Below are positions 53,465-63,298 of a stretch of DNA of 64,000 nt, piece after piece. The stretch spans positions 95,803-159,802 of the forward strand of contig NAJO01000067.1 of the NCBI GenBank assembly GCA_002077065.1, read 5' to 3'. The position numbers and the translations under genes were made by a program. This DNA is from Cryoendolithus antarcticus (taxonomy: Eukaryota > Ascomycota > Dothideomycetes > Cladosporiales > Cladosporiaceae). The notes beneath the pieces are model-generated. The model was given only the letters and a program-made list of their open reading frames with translations, was not told the DNA's origin and did no database searches. Positions within the stretch are counted from its first letter, which is position 1, and each line of letters opens with the position of its first letter.

Positions 53465-56400
53465 ATGGACAACATTCCAGATCTAGAGACGGCAACAGAA
53501 CTAGAGGCGCCAGAGCAACGCCACCCCGAAGTCGAACCCTCCAGTTTCTCCGCGCCTGCCAAAGATTTAACCTCCTCCGCCCCTCCCACCCCTCCAGCCC
53601 ACCCCGGCCCTCCACCCCGCACCCTCACCTCCGACAATACAACCCCCACCTGCCGCATCTGCCGTTCCGAATCCACCGCCACAGAACCCCTCTTCCACCC
53701 CTGCAAGTGCAGCGGCAGCATAAAACACGTCCACCAAGAATGCCTCATCAACTGGCTCGCCCACTCCCACAAGAAGCACTGCGAGCTCTGCAAAACGCCC
53801 TTCCGCTTCACGAAACTCTACGATGCTTCTATGCCCGCGGAGTTGCCTTGGGAAGTCTTCGTGAAGCGCGCGCTGGTGCATGTCGGGTTAGCGGGGAAAA
53901 GGGTGGCGAGGGGGGGACTGGTGGTGGGGATATGGTGTGGGGTGTTGCCTTGGCTGGTGAGGTGGGCGTGGAGATGGATGTTTTATGTGGGGGATGTGGG
54001 GTGGGTGAGGGATGTGATGGTGAGGATGATGAGGCAGGAGGCGTTGGAGGGGATGAGCGTGGATGGAGGGGCGGGGGTGCCGGCGACGGGCTTGCCATTT
54101 GCGTATAACCTTGTGAAAGACTGGAGATGGGGTATTAATTTTAGCTGGCAAAGCACGCAAATTCCTGAAGGAAACGTTACAGCATCATGGCCGGCGCCGG
54201 ATCAATCGATCTTCTCGGATTGGACCTACCTGTCTGAACTCACTCCGAACCCTACGACGAACCGCATCCTGCTCGACATCTTCGAAGGCCAACTCATAAC
54301 CTGCATCATCATCATCGGCTTCATTCTCGTCTTCCTGATCCGCGAATGGGTCGTCCAGCAACAGCCTCTGATCCAGAATATCGAACACATGCAACTACAA
54401 GTCGCCGAAGCGGCCGTGCAGGTCGGAGCGCAGCGAATGCACATCGCTGAGCAGCTGGCCACAATTGAGGAGATTCAGCGAGAGACGCGGGACTTGCAAG
54501 CAGCGCGAGAAGAGCTCGAACGCACATTGGCTGAAGCGGGCGAAGTGGACAACGGCGATTTGGCTAGGATCCGCAGACTAACTGAGCGCGTCGAGCGGCT
54601 CGCGAAGAAGACGCCTCGTGCGTTCTCCGAGAGGATGCTCGAGCGGCCTATGGACGACGCGACGCTCAAGCTCCGCAACAGTGATGAGAAAGGTTTCACC
54701 AGCGCCGTCATTTCGATCGTGAGACAAGTCGCCGTATCCTCCAAGGTCCAGCCAGAGCTCACACAGAACTTTGTCGATCGGATATGGAAGAAGCTGGGTA
54801 CGTATAGTGAGGAGATACGCTGGCATTGGGAGAAGGCGTTCACGATCACGATTGAGCTGTATGAGCCGCTTCCAGGGCTGGATGTGGAGGCGCTGCAGGA
54901 GCTTGAGTTGGGGGGCGTGACGGATAGTGAGGTTGGAGAGGGGAGTGTGCAAAGACCTGTCATGCCGGAGAGGATGCGCAGTTCGAGGGCTATGGAGGTG
55001 CAGAGGGTGTTGGAGGAGACGGACGCTGGCGTTCAGAGACTTGCTGCGGAGGCTGGGCTCGCGGTTGCGTCTGCCAGTGCTCAAACGCCGGACGTGTGGG
55101 GTCTACCAAATGCTGAGGCTGCTGTGTTAGACGCCGAGACCGTGGACCCAGCCGAACCTACTGCACGACCAGTGACACCGACTACAGACGCGCCTGTTGC
55201 GGAATTGCTGCCTCCAACAACCTACGCCGACGACAACGCTTCCAACCCATCTATGTCCATCAGGCTCGCAACTGCTCGGAAAGCCACCACAGACAGCGAC
55301 GAACTCCCCATTACCAACGCCGGACCCAACGCCAAGGTGAACATCAAGCGCAGCGGTGATGGCTCTATCAGAGCTGTGCCGCCGCCTGGAGAGAAGCCAT
55401 CTAAGCTGATGTCGAGAGAGGAATTTGGGGAGATGTGGAGTCGTCTTGTTGATAAGGAGACGAGTGATGAGGAAAGGGCGGAGAAAAAGGAGGTTGAGAG
55501 AGGGCTGAGGGAGCTGAGGGCTGAGATCGAGGAAGAAGAGGCGAAGAGTGGCGAGGCGGAGGGGAAAGAGATTGTCGAAGAGGAAGTGGATGTTGCAGCT
55601 GCTGAGACGACGGAAGAGGTTGCTCCAGCGGAGAGAGATGGTGCAGTGACTCCGTCGGGGACGCCACCTGCGCCCATTGATATTGCCGAACCTCCAGCTG
55701 CGGCAGCAGACACTGCAGCCGTCCCTCCAGCGGCCCTCACCAATCCAGACAGCTTTAGCAACCGCGTCGCCAGCGTACTGAAAGAAGAGTTTGGCCTCGA
55801 CGAAGCAGAAGAGCTCGAACGCCGCCGCATAGCAGACTTGCATGCCGCAGCTGCGGTACCACCAGCTCAAGCTGATACACCCCCTCCCGAAGACCCGGCA
55901 CCCGTACCTGAGCCACCTCGCCCACAAAGAAGAGCGTTCCTCACTCGCATGTCAGACTACTTCTGGGGCGACATCGTTGTACCCAACACTCCCGAGACCC
56001 TCCCTGCAGCCCCTGAGATCCGCTTGAATCCAGGCGAAGCCGCGCCGGCAGTACCAGCTCCTGTGCCTGCGCCGGCAGACCCAGCGCCCGGAGTCCTGGA
56101 TCCTGAAGTCCTCGCCGCAGCTGAGCAAGCTGGTCTAGATGCCGACGCTATGGACGACGCAGAAGATATCGAGGGCATACTCGAACTTGTGGGTATGCAG
56201 GGTCCGCTCGTCGGATTGTTCCAGACGGCAATGTTCTGCTTGTTACTGGTTATCAGCACGATCTTGCTGGCTGTCGTGCTACCTTACTTGTTCGGCAAGA
56301 CGGTTCTGAGTGTACTGGACAGCCCAGTATACTTTCTCATCGCCCTCCCCTTACGTTGCGCAAGCCACGTCGCAGACGTGACGGTTGACCTTGCGGCTAT

Positions 56401-58894
56401 GATCGGCGGTGGCTTCATGATGGCGGTCGCTGCCTTTGCGCTAAGGCTTCACGAATACATCAGTATCTTCGTTACTAGGTTGCCTAACGCGAGCTGGGGC
56501 GAATCGCTGCTTAGAGTCTCATCGAATGCTTTCAGAGCTTCCGGAACCAGGCTTCTTGATCTGTTCGTGTCCGAGGCTGGCGAGGCGCCGGGTGCGAATA
56601 GCGCGATTCTCGGAGCGAGTACGTTCTCGCATGCTAGTCTGAGAACAATGCAAGCGGAGACTGCTGCAGTCAAGCTTGCAATTGGGACGGGAGTGTTCGA
56701 TGCGGTGGACTTCCTGTCACACAAGCCGCTTAACGAGATTATCAGTACAGCCATCGGCAGCTTGGCGCAAGTTCCCTCCCTCCTCGCACCAGCCTGGGCC
56801 TTTCTTACACAGACCATCCTGCCCCAGCTGACATCCCTAGCGGCATTCAGACCAACGACTTGGGCGATCCCACTTCCCTCAGCGCCGACAACAAGCGATG
56901 ACCCAACGCTCCTCTACTGGACCTCGACCGACCGCCTCCTCACAATCCTAATCGGATACATCGCCCTCTCCCTCCTCCTCTCCCTTTACGTCGCCTCAGA
57001 TACCAACTTCACCACATCCCGCATTCTGCAAGCCCACGAGCGCTACCTCCGCAGCTCCCTCCGCCAAGCCGGCAGCGTCCTTAAGGTAATCCTCATAATC
57101 ACCATTGAGATGCTCGGCTTCCCGTTGTACTGCGGCATACTCCTGGACATCGCTTTCCTCCCGCTCTTCGCAGACGCAACACTAGCTTCACGCCTGACCT
57201 TCGCAGCCACGAACCCCTACACCTTCGGTTTCGTGCACTGGTTCGTGGGGACGTGCTATATGTTCCACTTCGCGCTTTTCGTGGGCATGTGCCGCAAGAT
57301 TCTCCGTAAAGGAGTGCTCTGGTTCATAAGAGATCCGGACGATCCGACATTCCACCCTGTCCGCGACGTCTTGGAGCGGAACGTTGGAACGCAGCTGCGC
57401 AAGATCGCGTTCTCGGGGCTCGTGTACGGCGCTTTGGTCATCCTCTGTGTAGGCGGTGTGGTTTGGGGGATCGCGGGTCTGCTGCCCAGTGTGTGGCCGA
57501 TTTGCTGGAGGAGCGCCGAGCCGATATTGGAGTTCCCCGCAGATTTGCTGGTTTATAACTTCTTGACGCCGGTGGTGATAAGGCTGTTCCGGCCGAGCGA
57601 GGGAGTGGCGAGTATGTATGCTTGGTGGTTGAGGCTGTGTGCGAGAGGGTTGCGGCTGTCGCATTTCCTGTTCGGCGATCGAAAGGAAGATGAAGAGAGC
57701 CAAGGCACTGGGTGGCCGCTTCGGCAAGTTGCCTTAGGTCCTGACAAAATGGGCGATGAAGCTGCAGCCGGCAATACCAGTGACAGTGGAGCGATGGAGG
57801 CACAGCTCGCCGGCAAGTTCATCCTCACGCCCAGCAGCGACCAATATCGCCCTCCGAAACCAGGCCAAGCGTTCCTCCACACCTCTGCAGATGGCGATGT
57901 CTTCATCGCCGACTCAGCCGGCAAACGCAACGAGCACTTCGCAGCCATCTACGTCCCGCCGCTGTTCCGACTGCGAATATCAGCGTTCATGGTCTGTCTC
58001 TGGGCTTTCTCCGTGCTCATCGGGTTGGCTTCGACGGTCGTGCCTCTAGTCTCCGGACGCGCGGTGCTGAGATTGATGGGATGGAGTGAAGGAGTGAACG
58101 ATTTCTACGCTTACAGCATTGGCGCTTACCTGCTTGGCGGATTGGGGGTGGTGGTGCTTCGTGGTAGTACTGCGGTGAAGAGCCTGCACTCCCGCGCTCG
58201 GACTCTGGACTTCGCAGCCTGGCTTGCGAAGACCAAGTCCGTGGCGGTCAAGACAGCGAAATGCATCTACGTCTACGGCTTCCTCTCGCTAGCCGTGCCG
58301 CTGCTACTGGCAACGCTACTACAGCTCTATCTCGTCATCCCACTTCACACATACGCCATCAGCACACTCGCCTCTTCACCCACAGACGCAACGCCGACGA
58401 CGATGTCTGGTCTCGATCACACCGTGCATATACTGCAGGACTATGCCTTGGGCCTGCTATACGTGCGGCTACTCACTCAATCCATCTTTCGCTCCCCTGG
58501 CACTCGCGCAGCAGAAGCTTTCCGCCGCATCACTGCGCCCGGCTACCTCGCACCTGACGCACGGTTGGCGACACGGGTGATAATCCTACCAGCTCTGCTA
58601 CTCACGGCTCTGCTCGTCTTACTGCCTCCAGTCTCAACCTGGGCAGGCTTGCTGGTCGTGCCGACCTCTCGGATCTCGGATGAGAACCGGGTGCTGCTGT
58701 ACAGAGCTTCGTACCCGGTGTTCGCTGGCTTGGGTGGATTAGTGTGGATGGTGTGGAAGCTTGGTGGAGTAACGAGGCGATGGCGGGCGAGGATCAGGGA
58801 TGAGGTGTACCTGGTCGGGGAGAAATTGCATAATTTTGGGGAGAAGAAACCGCCGGTGGGGGTGGGAAGTGTAGCCGGTAGACGGATGGTTTGA
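53465..58894 (+). CDS. SSM4: ER membrane E3 ubiquitin ligase Doa10/Ssm4 (RING-CH)
   Basis: This is a single 5.4-kb exon of 1809 residues starting MDNIPDLETATE. The RING-CH (C4HC3) zinc ligands are visible: C63-x2-C66, C80-x-C82, H90-x2-C93, C106-x2-C109 (CRICRSES, HPCKCSGSIKHVHQECLINW, HCELCK). Eleven or more hydrophobic segments are scattered along the chain, e.g. LITCIIIIGFILVFLI, TAMFCLLLVISTILLAVVL, FVGTCYMFHFALFVGMC, VILCVGGVVWGIAGLL and LALL-rich C-terminal ones, consistent with the 14-TM Doa10/TEB4 topology. Doa10 ubiquitinates misfolded cytosolic-face and nuclear proteins for ER-associated degradation. It is longer than the yeast protein because of a coiled coil (about 300-390) and long acidic Ala/Pro/Glu-rich cytosolic loops (about 540-900). 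Confidence 0.93.
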   Translation: MDNIPDLETATELEAPEQRHPEVEPSSFSAPAKDLTSSAPPTPPAHPGPPPRTLTSDNTTPTCRICRSESTATEPLFHPCKCSGSIKHVHQECLINWLAHSHKKHCELCKTPFRFTKLYDASMPAELPWEVFVKRALVHVGLAGKRVARGGLVVGIWCGVLPWLVRWAWRWMFYVGDVGWVRDVMVRMMRQEALEGMSVDGGAGVPATGLPFAYNLVKDWRWGINFSWQSTQIPEGNVTASWPAPDQSIFSDWTYLSELTPNPTTNRILLDIFEGQLITCIIIIGFILVFLIREWVVQQQPLIQNIEHMQLQVAEAAVQVGAQRMHIAEQLATIEEIQRETRDLQAAREELERTLAEAGEVDNGDLARIRRLTERVERLAKKTPRAFSERMLERPMDDATLKLRNSDEKGFTSAVISIVRQVAVSSKVQPELTQNFVDRIWKKLGTYSEEIRWHWEKAFTITIELYEPLPGLDVEALQELELGGVTDSEVGEGSVQRPVMPERMRSSRAMEVQRVLEETDAGVQRLAAEAGLAVASASAQTPDVWGLPNAEAAVLDAETVDPAEPTARPVTPTTDAPVAELLPPTTYADDNASNPSMSIRLATARKATTDSDELPITNAGPNAKVNIKRSGDGSIRAVPPPGEKPSKLMSREEFGEMWSRLVDKETSDEERAEKKEVERGLRELRAEIEEEEAKSGEAEGKEIVEEEVDVAAAETTEEVAPAERDGAVTPSGTPPAPIDIAEPPAAAADTAAVPPAALTNPDSFSNRVASVLKEEFGLDEAEELERRRIADLHAAAAVPPAQADTPPPEDPAPVPEPPRPQRRAFLTRMSDYFWGDIVVPNTPETLPAAPEIRLNPGEAAPAVPAPVPAPADPAPGVLDPEVLAAAEQAGLDADAMDDAEDIEGILELVGMQGPLVGLFQTAMFCLLLVISTILLAVVLPYLFGKTVLSVLDSPVYFLIALPLRCASHVADVTVDLAAMIGGGFMMAVAAFALRLHEYISIFVTRLPNASWGESLLRVSSNAFRASGTRLLDLFVSEAGEAPGANSAILGASTFSHASLRTMQAETAAVKLAIGTGVFDAVDFLSHKPLNEIISTAIGSLAQVPSLLAPAWAFLTQTILPQLTSLAAFRPTTWAIPLPSAPTTSDDPTLLYWTSTDRLLTILIGYIALSLLLSLYVASDTNFTTSRILQAHERYLRSSLRQAGSVLKVILIITIEMLGFPLYCGILLDIAFLPLFADATLASRLTFAATNPYTFGFVHWFVGTCYMFHFALFVGMCRKILRKGVLWFIRDPDDPTFHPVRDVLERNVGTQLRKIAFSGLVYGALVILCVGGVVWGIAGLLPSVWPICWRSAEPILEFPADLLVYNFLTPVVIRLFRPSEGVASMYAWWLRLCARGLRLSHFLFGDRKEDEESQGTGWPLRQVALGPDKMGDEAAAGNTSDSGAMEAQLAGKFILTPSSDQYRPPKPGQAFLHTSADGDVFIADSAGKRNEHFAAIYVPPLFRLRISAFMVCLWAFSVLIGLASTVVPLVSGRAVLRLMGWSEGVNDFYAYSIGAYLLGGLGVVVLRGSTAVKSLHSRARTLDFAAWLAKTKSVAVKTAKCIYVYGFLSLAVPLLLATLLQLYLVIPLHTYAISTLASSPTDATPTTMSGLDHTVHILQDYALGLLYVRLLTQSIFRSPGTRAAEAFRRITAPGYLAPDARLATRVIILPALLLTALLVLLPPVSTWAGLLVVPTSRISDENRVLLYRASYPVFAGLGGLVWMVWKLGGVTRRWRARIRDEVYLVGEKLHNFGEKKPPVGVGSVAGRRMV

Positions 58895-59257
58895 AGTCAA
58901 GATCTGTAGATAATGCCAAACGTTCATTCAAAGAAAGTCGAACGATTCATCGTCGATGAGAGTGATGACTATGCAAACCGTTTCCAACATCTATCGCTCG
59001 CTCGCTGATGCCGCAGGACTAGGGACATGCCTACTGCTTCAATAGAGTTTTGCCTTTGGTCCGGCCATCTGTTCAGATTGCAATAAAGAAGATTTGTGAC
59101 CTGTTGCTCATCGCAAAAGCTACCTCCATCTCGACGCTGTGACTGCAGCCCAAGACTTTTCTGCAGAGGTAGCACATCTCGGCAATGCAGATGAAACGAG
59201 GGAAATCGCTGCGCAAGGACGGATGCGGTCAATGCCGTGTATGCTCCGCTACCGGTG
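58895..59257. other. Convergent intergenic region, DOA10 / HET gene
   Basis: This 363-bp gap between two 3' ends shows no recognised feature. Confidence 0.4.
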
Positions 59258-61210
59258 TCAGCTATGTCTTAACGACATTCGCCAGTGCCTGTGAGACTTC
59301 TTCGTTTCTCCACCAGTAAGTGAAGGTTGGTCATTTGATCCCGAAGCGTCTGTAATGCTGGGATTGTGAGTTGGCACTTCACGTCCATTTGCACTATAGG
59401 TGGGCTGCCCATTATCAGGCTTTGCGAGTGGACTGATTGTGATATTGATGTCCAGAGATCTGCTCTGTCCCGACTCGATCGCTACCTGCACGGCATACTT
59501 GTCAAAGTCATGATCTAGTGTGTCAAGATGGCCGAAGCTTTCTACCCATTTTGCCAGTGCGGTTGCGTTGGCCGTTCCCTCTGCTGCCAGGGACTTGCAC
59601 GCAGCGTTCAAAGGCGTGTTTGGGACGAAAGAAGCCCAGTTCTCATCTGCTGGCACATCGTCACGTCCGCCACCATGTGTCCAGTGCAAGTCCCGTAGCA
59701 TGACAAAGACGAGCTGGACTTGCCCGGCATTCTCCTCGGTCAAGGTCAACCCGCCCACATAATGGATTAGAGGATTCTCTGCTGCAACCCTGCGATGTAC
59801 ATGTAACATGGTTCCACTGCTGAAGTTCCAAAGACCTCTAGGATACGCATCCGTCACGTGAACAGCCAACGATGGCAGTTCTTGATCCGGCTCCGAAAAG
59901 CCGACGTTGACTTGCACAGGAAAGGTACGAATTTGTTCTCGTGGAGTCGGAAGGCCGCCTCGCAACAGGGACAACGACGCTCTTAGAGCACTGTGGAAGT
60001 CATATGGATGCAACAGCATTGCTCCAACCGCAATGTGGTGCGCACTGCGGCGTCCGGGCAAGACATTTGTTCGCACCCTTGTTTCAAGGACGAGACAGAC
60101 AATTCTGCCGAGGACCGTGCAGCCTAGATTCGCAAGCGAGTACCTTTGATCGAGGCCGAGCTTCTCGATTCGATTCACCATGCTAGCCGAGATAACGGGT
60201 AACTCAATGTCCATGACCGTGCTAGTCAAGACCAACCGGTGCGTTTGATCCCGTCTGTCCGACGCTGTAACGAAGCCGCAGCCCCGAAAGTCATCTGGTG
60301 ATGTCGCAAAGAGCCCAGACTTGTTGAGTACGAGCGAAAATCTCCATTCCGAAGTATCTTGGGGTATCGATAGTCTCCACGCTAGCGTCGATAGATCCGA
60401 CTTGGTTCGCAAGAGTTCCTCCTGCAACCGCGTGAAAGCGCGACTGCCTTCCCCGTACAATAGCGGTAGGTCAACGTCAAGTAGACCGAGTAGACTGTAC
60501 GCAACGTCCTCTTCTCGCGTGGCTTGCCTCGACGCCGCCCAGGACAGACGCTTCGCAATACTCATATCGAGCGGATCAGCAGTCCGCTGCAAGACACTGA
60601 GATCGATCCCAGTGCGCGATGAGACGAGTGAGACGATGTCGTGTCTGCGTGCAATCGGCTCCCAAGTTTGATTGTAGAAGTGCGCATCTGGGGGTGCTAT
60701 GAGCTCCTGTAGCGTGAAGCAGCGCGTCCACCATCTTGCATTCGCGAATGCACGTACCTGTGTCGTCAGCGCTGTGTCAGATGCTGATGCTAGCTCTACT
60801 TGAGAGCGCGCTTTCCTGGCGCGCATGATGTTCAGGAACACAAGATCAGAGTCCATCAAGTCAGTGAGCTGAAGGTTTTCCGTGATATCGTCGAGGTAAA
60901 TGTAGCAGATTGCCGCACCTCCATAGATTCCGTACATGGAATTGATGGACTCAGAAAGCTCGGCACTACTCTCCTTGTTGATACAGCACGTGTCAACCCA
61001 GCAGTATTCCAGATCATCTTTGCGCGTCTGTTCGCATGTGTACTGGATCTTCCGCCATCCTTGTTTCGTTCGGGCAGACTCCGGGTCCCGAATGTCCTGG
61101 AAGATGACCTCTTCATCCCGCCAGGTGTGAGATAACACTGCATATTGAGGAGCCTGTGATAGTGCCTGGAAGTAATGGAGCTCGAACGTAGTCGCGTTGA
61201 GTAGCCACAT
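59258..61210 (-). CDS. HET-domain (heterokaryon incompatibility) protein
   Basis: This is a single-exon 650-residue protein. The HET domain occupies about residues 21-175, with YAVLSHTWRDEEVIFQDI (23-40), the WVDTCCINKESSAELSESIN block (about 71-90), AICYIYLDD and RWWTRCFTLQELIAP. SWAASRQATREEDVAYSLLGLL and LLYGEG follow, as in the common HET family of Ascomycota. HET domains are TIR-like modules that trigger cell death in vegetative incompatibility and probably other defence. There is no NACHT, ankyrin or WD repeat C-terminal to it; the rest (about 280-650) looks globular and unrecognised, ending in a Ser/Asn-rich tail. It is convergent with DOA10 and divergent from the WrbA-type gene. Confidence 0.9.
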   Translation of the reverse strand: MWLLNATTFELHYFQALSQAPQYAVLSHTWRDEEVIFQDIRDPESARTKQGWRKIQYTCEQTRKDDLEYCWVDTCCINKESSAELSESINSMYGIYGGAAICYIYLDDITENLQLTDLMDSDLVFLNIMRARKARSQVELASASDTALTTQVRAFANARWWTRCFTLQELIAPPDAHFYNQTWEPIARRHDIVSLVSSRTGIDLSVLQRTADPLDMSIAKRLSWAASRQATREEDVAYSLLGLLDVDLPLLYGEGSRAFTRLQEELLRTKSDLSTLAWRLSIPQDTSEWRFSLVLNKSGLFATSPDDFRGCGFVTASDRRDQTHRLVLTSTVMDIELPVISASMVNRIEKLGLDQRYSLANLGCTVLGRIVCLVLETRVRTNVLPGRRSAHHIAVGAMLLHPYDFHSALRASLSLLRGGLPTPREQIRTFPVQVNVGFSEPDQELPSLAVHVTDAYPRGLWNFSSGTMLHVHRRVAAENPLIHYVGGLTLTEENAGQVQLVFVMLRDLHWTHGGGRDDVPADENWASFVPNTPLNAACKSLAAEGTANATALAKWVESFGHLDTLDHDFDKYAVQVAIESGQSRSLDINITISPLAKPDNGQPTYSANGREVPTHNPSITDASGSNDQPSLTGGETKKSHRHWRMSLRHS

Positions 61211-61921
61211 GATGAGGAATACCGGTTGCTTTCAATTGCTGCAGTAGCAGTCAGTGATCACAGGCGACCAGAAAAGGTCGCTACGGTTTGTTGCGCCCCT
61301 GTCTATCTATTCTTCGAGGAACAGCTTATTGACAAAATTCACGCTGTGGAAACACTAGTGTCGCGGATCTTACGAGCGTCTGCGCGATGCCCAACGCGCC
61401 GCAACAGAGACGGCATCGCGGCGGGACAATTCGTCGAATCGTGAAACAGAGTGAACACCTCACGATATGTAGACTTGTCAGTGATGCCTACCATACGCAA
61501 GGAGGCGGGGTGCATACATGAAGTGCACTTTGATGGCCGACGCTATCACCGATTCGGAGGCTGTATTCAAGTGGCGACTCAGGACGAGCCAGAGCGCATT
61601 TAGACTTATGCGTGCAATTGTGCATGAACATACCTGCCCACTTTTACACAACGCTTTCTGACTGCAATACATTCCCCTCACACCACTGTAATCATGGGCT
61701 CATTGTACTTTCACCAGCGGGTGACTGATAATACCAAGGCGCCACTTGAGGGACTTTGTAATGGGGAGACGGACAGAAAGCCGCACATGTCAGCGTGTCT
61801 TCGAGATGGTGGCTATAAGTAGTCGAGTTGCGAAGAGTGTGTCTGTTTGTAGAAGCATCACTTCTCCGCCTCTTTCCGTGCCATATCCCCCTGCATCATC
61901 ACTGTTGTACTCAGAGCCAAG
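61211..61921. promoter_or_regulatory. Divergent intergenic region, HET gene / quinone reductase
   Basis: This 711-bp region lies between divergent start codons. No coding sequence is supported apart from the first short exon of the quinone reductase at its right edge. Confidence 0.4.
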
Positions 61922-62706
61922 ATGGCCCCAAAGATCGCGATCGTCTATGTATGTTAGATTGGAATCCATTCCTCGCCAGCATTTGGCAAGAAAAGACTCT
62001 TCCAAATCCATCCGTCGTCGGTCGAGTGCGGTAATTTGCTGACATATCCCCTCTAGTACTCCATGTACGGCCATGTCAAAAGTCTAGCCCATGCTGAAGC
62101 CGAAGGCATCCGATCTGCCGGCGGCGACGTCGACATCTACTGCGTCGAAGAGACCTTATCTTCAGAGGTTCTAGCAAAGATGCACACTCCTCCCAAGGAT
62201 CCTTCCGTTGCCGTGCTGTCCAACCCTTCAGTCCTCGAGCAGTACGACGGCTTCCTCTTCGGAATCCCCACGCGTTACGGCTCCTTCCCAGCCCAATGGC
62301 GTACCTTCTGGGACAGGAAAGGAAAGCAGTGGACGGCAGGAGCCTACTGGGGCAAGCTAGCCGGCGTATTTGTCTCTGTGGCGACGCAGGGAGGCGGACA
62401 AGGCGAGACTGCGCTGGCTACGATGAGCACGCTCACGCATCATGGGATCATCTACGTTCCACTGGGATATAAGCCTGCCGCTGCTCTGCTAAACGACAAC
62501 TCGGAAGTCAGGGGCGGCACGCCATGGGGTGCGGGAACGTTCGCGGTCAGTTGTCTGGTTGAGGGCATCCCTAAACAGCGTGTGCTGGCATACTGACCAG
62601 CAGACAGAACGATGACGGCTCTCGTATGCCTAGCCAGAAGGAACTTGATATTGCGAGGACCCAGGGCAAGGCTTTCGCCGAGACTCTGACGAGGTTTGGG
62701 TTTTAG
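61922..62706 (+). CDS. NAD(P)H:quinone oxidoreductase, WrbA/flavodoxin-like type
   Basis: Three exons (61922-61948, 62057-62545, 62608-62706) with introns of 108 and 62 bp give 204 residues. Splicing restores the family N-terminus MAPKIAIVYYSMYGHVKSLA, the flavodoxin phosphate-binding loop (S-M-Y-G-H), across the first junction and the C-terminal block TFAN-DGSRMPSQKELDIARTQGKAF across the second. Internal family motifs are GFLFGIPTRYGSFPAQWRTFWD (FMN binding), GAYWGKLAGVFVSVATQGGGQE-like, and HGIIYVPLGY. The enzyme reduces quinones by two electrons using FMN and NAD(P)H, limiting redox cycling. Without the second splice the frame ends early at 62594. Length is normal for the family. Confidence 0.92.
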
Positions 62707-63298
62707 TCATGGCACCCCCATTTTTCGTTCGTCCGGAGAGCCATGTATGTAGCCAATGGTGTCATATTTCGAGCCGGGACGATGATATTCAGGCGACCGT
62801 TTCCTCGTACACAGTGATGAGGTGTTCCATCGCTTATCCACCTGTGATCGAACACGTCGTGACACATCATGATATCAGGAGAGGGTTGGGGTCCCAGCTG
62901 CCATATCAGTTCCCTTTACAACGTCCTCCAGGTCTGCGAACACAATGGTCGATTCAAACCTGATGGAAACAGTGGAGAAGAGGGCCGGAAGAAAGAGCAC
63001 ACGATGGTATCCTGATGCCATGTTGCGTGCTGATATCTATGTCCCTTAGTCTGCGTTCGCGTGGAGTAACTCGGCGACACAGCTAGGCTCAGTCAGGCAG
63101 TCGCAGCCGGCATGAGCGATCAACCTCGAGCAGCACCCATCGAGGGTAATAGCATTATGACACACATTCTATGACCCATCGCCGTATACAGCCTGGTTTG
63201 AACGTTTATCAGTACATTTACAGAGTGTCAATACACTAGCATTCCGTCAGGACCACTGAGCAAATTTGCAACGAGACCGTCTCATCACGTCCGAAGCG
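62707..63298. other. Intergenic region
   Basis: This 592-bp gap between two co-oriented genes has no supported feature. It should include the promoter of the FMN-binding gene. Confidence 0.4.
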
